The notes under the pieces are model-generated. The model did not search any database, was not told where the DNA came from, and was given only the letters and a program-made list of their open reading frames with translations. Positions 50,895 through 54,037 of a stretch of 54,037 nucleotides of DNA are shown here, in pieces (position 1 is the stretch's first letter; the number at the start of each line of letters is the position of its first letter). Source of the stretch: Mycobacterium alsense. Lineage in GTDB: Bacteria; Actinomycetota; Actinomycetes; Mycobacteriales; Mycobacteriaceae. The translations under genes were made by a program, and so were the position numbers. The DNA is taken from contig NZ_MVHD01000040.1 of NCBI RefSeq assembly GCF_002086635.1, positions 1 to 54,037 on the forward strand, given 5' to 3'.

Positions 50895-51761
50895 GTGAGA
50901 ATTCGGCCGATGTGGCGAGTGCCCGGAATCGTTGTGCGGGAGCGGTTGCACCGGGCGGGGCGCCAGCGAACCCCGGAACCCATGGTGATGGACGATCCGG
51001 AGTCGGTTGCGCACTTCCACACCGGCGGCGCGGCCAACCCGGGCATGCAGGCCGTGTACGACCTGTGCGCACGCGGCCTCGACGCGCTGCTGCCGGCCGA
51101 CGGGCGCCTGCTGGACCTCGGCGTGGGTTCGGGCCGCGCGCTGAGCGCCATCCTGCGCCGGCGTCCCGACGTTCGCGCAACCGCCGTCGATCTGGCGCCC
51201 AACATGCTGCGCACCGCGCGGGAGTTGTTCGACGCCGAAGGACTGGGCGAGCGGGTCGAACTGGTGCAGGCCGACCTCACCGCGCTGCCCGAGCAACTGG
51301 CCGACGGAGCGTGGGACGCGATCTCGTGCATGTGGACGCTGCATCAACTCCCGGATTTCGACGTCCTGCGCCGCGCGTTGGGCCAGATCGCCGCCGTGCG
51401 GCGGCGCAGTGGTGCGGCGGTCTGGCTCTCGGATTTCCAGCGCCTGCGGGACCCGGCGGCGTGCCCCACCATGTTGGTCTGCGTTGACCCCGATTCGCCG
51501 CCGATCCTGCGCCAGGATGCGATCGCGAGCGAAGCGGCGGCATTCACCATCGCGGAGCTTCGTCGCGAACTCGCGGCGAGCGGGCTGCAGGGGATGCGGT
51601 CGGGACATTCCAGGCCGCTCCCGTATCTGCAGGCGTATTGGATGTTCGGCACGCGGGGCAAGCCAACCCCGTGGACCGGGCCGCGTCCGGCGACGCTGCG
51701 GGGCCGAGCCGTGCGCGAGGCCGCTTTGCTGCGCTGGGGGTTCACGGCCAAGCCGTTCTGA
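50895..51761 (+). CDS. SAM-dependent methyltransferase
   Basis: A 288-aa class I methyltransferase. Motif I is LLDLGVGSGRALSAILRR, followed by ATAVDLAPNMLRTARELF, and motif IV-like DAISCMWTLHQLPDFD. Substrate unknown. GTG 50895 is chosen because AGAGAGG precedes it by six bases; the frame extends further upstream to 50826 without a better site. It is divergent from the P450/ThiF-nitroreductase pair and may belong to the same pathway. Confidence 0.88.
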   Translation: MRIRPMWRVPGIVVRERLHRAGRQRTPEPMVMDDPESVAHFHTGGAANPGMQAVYDLCARGLDALLPADGRLLDLGVGSGRALSAILRRRPDVRATAVDLAPNMLRTARELFDAEGLGERVELVQADLTALPEQLADGAWDAISCMWTLHQLPDFDVLRRALGQIAAVRRRSGAAVWLSDFQRLRDPAACPTMLVCVDPDSPPILRQDAIASEAAAFTIAELRRELAASGLQGMRSGHSRPLPYLQAYWMFGTRGKPTPWTGPRPATLRGRAVREAALLRWGFTAKPF

Positions 51762-51945
51762 CTTCCGACCGCCCCGTGATCAGGGCGAATGCCCCAAATC
51801 GGCGGGAAACCGATTGCGTTGCGACACGGTCACGGATGCATACCTATCCGCAGATCAGTGGTCACACAGGCCACGTGAATCACTATCGTCACATTGGCCA
51901 ACTGCGGACGTCAACGCGACGGCCCGTCCCTGGAAAGGTGTGACC

Positions 51946-53448
51946 TTGACGGCGATTTTTCGAGTCCTGTCGCTACCGGTGGTGTCGGTGACCGCCGTCG
52001 GTTTTCTCGTTGCGATGGGCCCCGCGCCATCGGCGAACGCCACGCCTTGCAGCGCCCCCGAAGCAAACGTGGATCCTCCGGCGGCGCCCCCGGCGATGCC
52101 CGCCCCGCAGCCGGTGGTCCAGCCACCGACCGGGCGCAGGCCCTCGCATACCAATGACCACGCACCGTTGCCGAAGCTGGGCCCGCTGATCTCGTCATTC
52201 CTCAAGCCGGGGGCCGCCGGCCCGCGGTACGCGGCGCCGGTACAACCTCAGGCGGGGGTCGTTCCGCCCGGGCCCACTCCGCCGGCGCCGGGCGTTCCCC
52301 AGCAACCGCCGAACGCGGCCCAGTTGCAGCCGAACGCCGCGGTTCCCCCGCAGCCGGCGCCCCAGCCGGCCCCCCAGCCGGCGCCGCCACCGCCCGCCAC
52401 GATCGCGGGCGCGCCGACGTCACTCGTCGACTGGGTGACCGGGCCGGACGGCCCGAACAAGACCCTCCAGCGTTTCGGCATCTCCGGGACCGACCTCGGG
52501 ATCGCTTGGGACAACGGCGATCCCGCCAACCGCCAGGTCCTGATGGCCTTCGGTGACACCTTCGGCTACTGCAAGGTCAAGGGCCAGCAATGGCGCTACA
52601 ACGTGCTGTTCCGCAGCTCGGACCGGGATCTGTCGCACGGGATCCACATCGCCGAAGGCGTGCCCAACGACCGGTACTCCGGCTCACCAGTCTGGACGAC
52701 CGGCCTTTCCAAGCAGGTCGTCAACACCATCCACAAAGCGCCGCACGAGACGGGCATCATCCCGACGGCGGGCATCTCGCTGGGACGGACCCAGTACATG
52801 AGCTACATGTCCATCAGGCAGTGGGGCCGCGACGGCGAGTGGCAGACGAACTACTCGGCGATCGCGAGATCCGTTGACAACGGCCAGAACTGGGGAATCT
52901 TCCCGAGCACCATTCGCACGGCCTCCCCGGATGCGATCCCGGGGGTCCGGTTCACCCCGGGCAACGAGAACTTCCAAATGGGCGCGTTCATGAAGGGCAA
53001 CGACGGTTACCTGTATCAGTTCGGGACCCCGTCGGGCCGCGGCGGTGCGGCATTCCTGTCCCGGGTTCCGCCGAACTACCTACCCGATCTGAGCAAGTAC
53101 CAGTACTGGAACGGCGACAACGGCGGGCACTGGGTCGCGGCCAATCCCGGTGCGGCGACCCCGCTTTGGCCCGGCCCGGTGGGCGAGATGTCGGCCCAGT
53201 ACAACAGCTACCTCAAGCAGTACCTGGTGCTGTACACCAACGGCGGCAGCAACGACGTGGTGGCGCGTACCGCGCCGACCCCGACCGGCCCGTGGAGCGG
53301 GGAGCAACCGCTCGTCTCGTCGTTCCAGATGCCCGGCGGCATCTACGCGCCGATGATCCATCCGTGGTCGTCGGGCAGGGACCTGTACTTCAACCTGTCG
53401 CTGTGGTCGGCATACGACGTGATGCTGATGCACACGGTGCTGCCGTAG
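51946..53448 (+). CDS. Secreted DUF4185 protein, GH183-like
   Basis: A 500-aa exported protein. Signal peptide residues 1-33 (FRVLSLPVVSVTAVGFLVAMGPAPSANA), then a Pro/Gln/Ala-rich linker to about residue 155, then a DUF4185 domain (SGTDLGIAWDNG, LMAFGDTFGYC, GSPVWTTGLSK, ending MIHPWSSGRDLYFNLSLWSAYDVMLM). DUF4185 proteins were reported as GH183 endo-D-arabinanases, so this may cleave mycobacterial arabinan; that is family-based inference. The start is TTG 51946, seven bases after GGAAAGG; GTG 51940 is an alternative. Confidence 0.88.
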   Translation: MTAIFRVLSLPVVSVTAVGFLVAMGPAPSANATPCSAPEANVDPPAAPPAMPAPQPVVQPPTGRRPSHTNDHAPLPKLGPLISSFLKPGAAGPRYAAPVQPQAGVVPPGPTPPAPGVPQQPPNAAQLQPNAAVPPQPAPQPAPQPAPPPPATIAGAPTSLVDWVTGPDGPNKTLQRFGISGTDLGIAWDNGDPANRQVLMAFGDTFGYCKVKGQQWRYNVLFRSSDRDLSHGIHIAEGVPNDRYSGSPVWTTGLSKQVVNTIHKAPHETGIIPTAGISLGRTQYMSYMSIRQWGRDGEWQTNYSAIARSVDNGQNWGIFPSTIRTASPDAIPGVRFTPGNENFQMGAFMKGNDGYLYQFGTPSGRGGAAFLSRVPPNYLPDLSKYQYWNGDNGGHWVAANPGAATPLWPGPVGEMSAQYNSYLKQYLVLYTNGGSNDVVARTAPTPTGPWSGEQPLVSSFQMPGGIYAPMIHPWSSGRDLYFNLSLWSAYDVMLMHTVLP

Positions 53449-53543
53449 ACCTCGTCAGTCCTGTCGCGCGGGTACCACGGGCGTGACAAGTGAAGTAGTG
53501 GACTACGCGTGCCCCCGCGCGTGTTCGCGGAAACGATGAATCC

Positions 53544-53831
53544 ATGAACCTGAACCTTGCGCCACCCGCACAGGCGACCTGCGTCGGCGAATGGGACAAC
53601 ATCGGAGGTGGCTTGAGGGCGTTCGATGGCCCGGAGTGGAGGATCGAGCACACCACCGGCCACGGGCGGCGCGCCGACATCGTGATATCGGTGATCGGCC
53701 TGCAATACGCGGACGGACACGCGTTGCGCGAGATCATCATTGACTGCCCCGACACCCCGATCATCCGGCCGGCCGACGCGCGGAGGCTGGCGATGGCGCT
53801 CATGGCGGCGGCCGACTCGGCCGAGGCGTGA
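53544..53831 (+). CDS. Small conserved hypothetical protein
   Basis: A 95-aa soluble protein I cannot assign to a family. It starts MNLNLAPPAQATCVGEWDNIGGGLRAF and contains a central hydrophobic strand DIVISVIGLQYADGH and an alpha-helical C-terminus ADARRLAMALMAAADSAEA. No signal peptide or motif. It stands alone between the DUF4185 gene and an insertion sequence; codon use looks like its neighbours. Confidence 0.7.
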   Translation: MNLNLAPPAQATCVGEWDNIGGGLRAFDGPEWRIEHTTGHGRRADIVISVIGLQYADGHALREIIIDCPDTPIIRPADARRLAMALMAAADSAEA

Positions 53832-53850
53832 CTGGGCGGTGAATGCGTTG

Positions 53851-53896
53851 GTCAAGGATCAGCCGAAGTAACTGTCAACCATCAGCCGACGTAATA
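53851..53896. repeat. Two tandem 23-bp repeats, GTCAA..ATCAGCCGA.GTAA
   Basis: Two adjacent 23-base units (53851-53873 and 53874-53896) agree at 18 of 23 positions. They share GTCAA and the 23-base period with the IS481-like end repeats 50 bases further on, but in inverted orientation, so they may be the end of another element of the same kind. Confidence 0.6.
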
Positions 53897-53904
53897 CACC
53901 TCAA

Positions 53905-53932
53905 ATGGTGCCCCCGGCATGGTGCCCCCGGC
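53905..53932. repeat. 14-bp tandem repeat ATGGTGCCCCCGGC
   Basis: Two perfect adjacent copies (53905-53918 and 53919-53932) between the two sets of 23-bp repeats. No function visible. Confidence 0.7.
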
Positions 53933-53946
53933 AGTGTGTGATTCCA

Positions 53947-54037
53947 CGACATAGTTGACGGCTGTCTCGCGACATAGTTGACACCTCTGCAAGTCAGGGA
54001 GGTCAGCCATGTCGAAGGCGCAGCTGGTCATCACCGC
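53947..54037 (+). mobile_element. Left end of an IS481-like insertion sequence (cut by window edge)
   Basis: CGACATAGTTGAC occurs at 53947-53959 and 53970-53982, 23 bases apart, directly upstream of a gene that starts like an IS481 transposase. Repeated GTCAACTATGTCG blocks are typical of the termini of this family in mycobacteria. The true outer end may lie a few bases further left (near 53935), and the right end lies outside the window. Confidence 0.6.
54009..54037 (+). CDS. IS481-family transposase, first residues only (cut by window edge)
   Basis: ATG 54009 preceded by GGGAGG opens a frame reading MSKAQLVIT, the usual start of mycobacterial IS481-type DDE transposases. Only nine codons are inside the window, so the call rests on this N-terminus and on the upstream terminal repeats. 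Confidence 0.6.

Noticed and set aside
51840..51920. A second CRP-like site before the DUF4185 gene (GTCACACAGGCCACGTGA region)
   Set aside because: The half-sites TGTGA and TCACA do not occur with the required six-base spacing.

Overview
The window is a GC-rich (roughly two-thirds G+C by eye) chromosomal segment of a Mycobacterium, most likely a slow grower outside the M. tuberculosis complex and of M. avium-complex type. The gene order from rpfA and moaD2-moaA2 through cspB, fadE10, sepH, serC, fprB, citA, gltA2, arfABC, prrBA, accD3, echA6 and ctpE to a carotenoid oxygenase and a thiolase-like protein follows, from memory, the M. tuberculosis Rv0867c-Rv0914c block. The PE/PPE genes that interrupt that block in M. 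tuberculosis are absent, and other genes occupy some of their places. Ortholog assignments are by recalled sequence similarity and synteny; no search was run.

Layout. 1-3.3 kb: the 5' part of rpfA (cut by the window edge) behind a long leader with an excellent match to the c-di-AMP (ydaO) riboswitch and an upstream CRP-type site, then moaD2-moaA2-yccF (minus) and cspB. 3.3-12.9 kb: fadE10, a glutathionyl-hydroquinone-reductase-like protein, an MFS pair, a DUF3027 protein, an SRPBCC protein, a marR-spoU-DUF2537 operon and sepH. 12.9-23.3 kb: serC, a diiron AurF-like protein, fprB, a VOC protein, citA, pdxH, gltA2, and a FAD amine-oxidase-type protein that appears to start at CTG. 23.3-28 kb: arfABC with a greatly enlarged ArfC, and the PrrAB two-component system. 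28-32.8 kb: an inserted carbohydrate module (MFS transporter, GT4 glycosyltransferase, glycogen-debranching-type hydrolase) whose operon promoter carries a near-perfect CIRCE (HrcA) operator. 32.8-45.5 kb: accD3, echA6, an MBL hydrolase, a beta-lactamase-like lipoprotein, ctpE, a Rv0909/Rv0910-type toxin-antitoxin pair, VOC proteins, a carotenoid oxygenase and a thiolase-like protein. 45.5-54 kb: an accessory region with a dienelactone hydrolase and divergent TetR, a P450 overlapping a ThiF-nitroreductase fusion with a divergent methyltransferase, a secreted DUF4185 (GH183-like) protein, and the left end of an IS481-like element cut by the window edge.

How the genes work together. Many genes are tightly coupled by 1-4 base overlaps (ATGA, GTGA, TAATG, and one CTGA). 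Three convergent pairs share a CTAG as both stop codons. Several genes (marR, serC, pdxH, echA6, the Rv0912-type gene, tetR) have a TANNNT hexamer 6-8 bases before the start codon, as expected for leaderless mycobacterial mRNAs. The most promising undescribed biology is the CIRCE-controlled glycan operon, followed by the P450/E1-nitroreductase/methyltransferase locus and the folding alternatives in the rpfA leader.
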